A stretch of 16,995 nucleotides of DNA, from positions 1-16,995 of the forward strand of contig MU617013.1 of assembly GCA_025201705.1 (NCBI GenBank). Direction: 5' to 3'. The stretch is from Dissophora ornata. Its lineage: Eukaryota > Mortierellomycota > Mortierellomycetes > Mortierellales > Mortierellaceae. The position numbers and the translations under genes are program-made. Positions 15,801 through 16,995 of this stretch are shown here, piece after piece. Within the stretch, counting starts at the first letter, position 1; every line of letters begins with the position of its first letter. Under the pieces are notes generated by a model that saw nothing but the letters and a program-made list of their open reading frames with translations, was not told the DNA's origin and did not search any database.

Positions 15801-16995
15801 TGAAAGAAAACGATTATTCGAGAATCCGGGCAACTCAGATAACCTAGACAAGGATGCATTAAGGAATTTGTCTAATGAGGGATTCACAGATCAAGGAGTG
15901 GTGCTCTTGAAGGACTTGGCGGTAGCAATCTACGAGAGGCAAGCGGGTAATTCAGTGGTCGTATATTCGACAACCAAGGACAAAGGCACATGGAAAGAAG
16001 AGTTCTTTGGCCAAGGTCGCAAGAAGGAGCTTTTGCGTGAGGCTTGTCCTCTCAAGCGCAACGACAACCAATACCGGTTTCTCCATCAATCGCTTCTTGA
16101 ATACAGTCTGGCACGCGCAATATTCGAACCGCAGGACGAAGGAAATAATGCACCTGAGAGTTTGGCACCAACAACAACCGAGTTCGAACGAAAGAGCAAC
16201 AGTTCTACCATCATATTTGAGACTAACGATCATTCGCGTGAAATGATTGCCGCAGTAGCACAGCCGTTGCTCGATTCGCCTCTGGGACGGAAAAGCTATG
16301 TGGGCGAGCCGTCGATCCTTCAATTTTTGGTGGAGCGAGTCCGCCAGGAGCCTCTCTTCAAGAAACAACTACTCTCAGTCATTGAGCATTCGAAAACTGA
16401 AGTGGCAGAAGTCAAAGCTGTGCAGTTGGCAGCAGCCAATGCGATTACGATATTGGTCAGGGCAGGAGTGCAATTCAATGGAGCGGATTTGCAAGGAATA
16501 CAGATTCCAGGGGCAGATCTGAGTCATGGCGCATTCGAATTTACTCGGTTCCAAGGAGCTAACATGAGTGAGGTCATTCTCCGCGGCATTTCGCTGCTTG
16601 GAGCAGATTTGAGCAAGGCCCTGGTGTCAGATGTAGAGTTTGGCGAGTTGCCATTCCTCCAGGAACAGAGTATGGTGAGATCATGCATATATTCACCAGA
16701 TGGCGCAAGATTTGCTGTAGGACTTGATGATGGCAACGTCAGTATCTATACGACTTTGGACTGGGATAAGATGATGGCTATAAGCGGCCATAGTGGGAGT
16801 GTTAATAGCGTGGTGTATTCGCCAAAAGGTGATCAGATTGCGTCTGGCAGTTCTGACATGACAGTGCGGCTGTGGGACGTTGAAACAGGAGACTGCCGCC
16901 ACCGACTGAGTGGCCATAGCGACCGTGTTTCGAGCGTCGTGTATTCGCCAAAAGGTGGTCAGATTGCGTCTGGCAGTTGGGACAAGACAGTGCGG
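12884..16995 (+). CDS. NLR-like receptor: helical N-terminus, ARM-like domain, NACHT, pentapeptide repeats, WD40 (3' end cut by window)
   Basis: STAND proteins of this type oligomerise on ligand sensing and act in fungal non-self recognition or immunity. Proposed exons are 12884-13203, 13293-14713 and 14807 onward (1310 residues so far); the second intron has a perfect TACTAAC branch site (14773-14779). Residues 1-105 are helical and TPR-like. Residues about 115-580 form a long helical region resembling the ARM-like domain I recall from Mortierella NACHT proteins. NACHT: Walker A GDSGAGKST (694-702), Walker B ILICDGYDE (763-771), a sensor-like VISCRSEYLG, and the downstream NPFLL and HQSLLEY helical segments. 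Pentapeptide repeats (A[DN][LM]xx) occupy about 1133-1195, then a divergent WD unit from about 1203 and standard WD40 units with GH and WD. An in-frame TAG lies 60 nt upstream of the ATG. No death-fold, HET or lipase effector domain is visible; the ligand is unknown. The gene runs off the right edge. Confidence 0.88.
16813..16995 (+). repeat. Near-identical WD40 repeat units, 126-bp period
   Basis: The 57-nt segment 16813-16869 matches 16939-16995 with four differences. The period is 126 bp, or 42 codons, the canonical length of a WD40 unit in fungal NACHT-WD40 proteins. The differences change Asp to Gly, Ser to Trp and Met to Lys; none is silent in this segment. The array continues past the window edge. 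Confidence 0.9.

Overview
The window looks like a piece of nuclear genome from a filamentous fungus, most likely Mortierellomycota (Mortierella or a relative). The evidence is spliceosomal introns of about 60-140 bp with GT..AG ends and TACTAAC/CTGAC-like branch sites, short intergenic homopolymer tracts, and a very large receptor gene of the helical-repeat / NACHT / pentapeptide / WD40 type that I associate with Mortierella. The organism call is an inference. No tRNA, rRNA, CRISPR or prokaryotic operon signal was seen.

Layout, left to right. (1) 81-1588, minus strand: an unrecognised spliced gene with a proline/valine repeat near its N-terminus. (2) 1589-4305: about 2.7 kb without a convincing gene, holding microsatellites, one exon-like fragment and one isolated TATA-like box. 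(3) 4306-6811, minus strand: a membrane-anchored long-chain acyl-CoA synthetase-like gene in eight exons. Its ATP-binding motif is strongly altered and its C-terminal subdomain is missing. (4) 6812-7768: a divergent promoter region with a long T tract and a telobox-like element. (5) 7769-10778, plus strand: a seven-exon SQS1-like gene with an RGG N-terminus, acidic middle, R3H domain and C-terminal G-patch. Such proteins activate the helicase Prp43 in splicing and ribosome biogenesis. (6) 10779-12883: about 2.1 kb of broken coding-like relics on the plus strand, including a probable PIF1/Helitron-type helicase remnant. (7) 12884 to the right edge, plus strand: a giant STAND/NLR-like gene with a helical N-terminus, ARM-like domain, NACHT NTPase, pentapeptide repeats and the start of a WD40 propeller whose two successive full units are nearly identical in DNA. 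It is cut by the window end.

The genes do not form an operon or an obvious pathway. The acyl-CoA synthetase-like and SQS1-like genes share a divergent promoter region. The accessory part is the right half: transposon-like debris next to an NLR with homogenised WD40 repeats, the arrangement expected of a rapidly diversifying self/non-self or innate-immunity receptor. The most notable observations are that receptor, a 4-nt tandem splice donor in its first exon that could produce a short tail-anchored product, and the catalytically doubtful acyl-CoA synthetase homologue. All exon boundaries were derived by hand from reading frame and splice motifs and have not been checked against transcripts.
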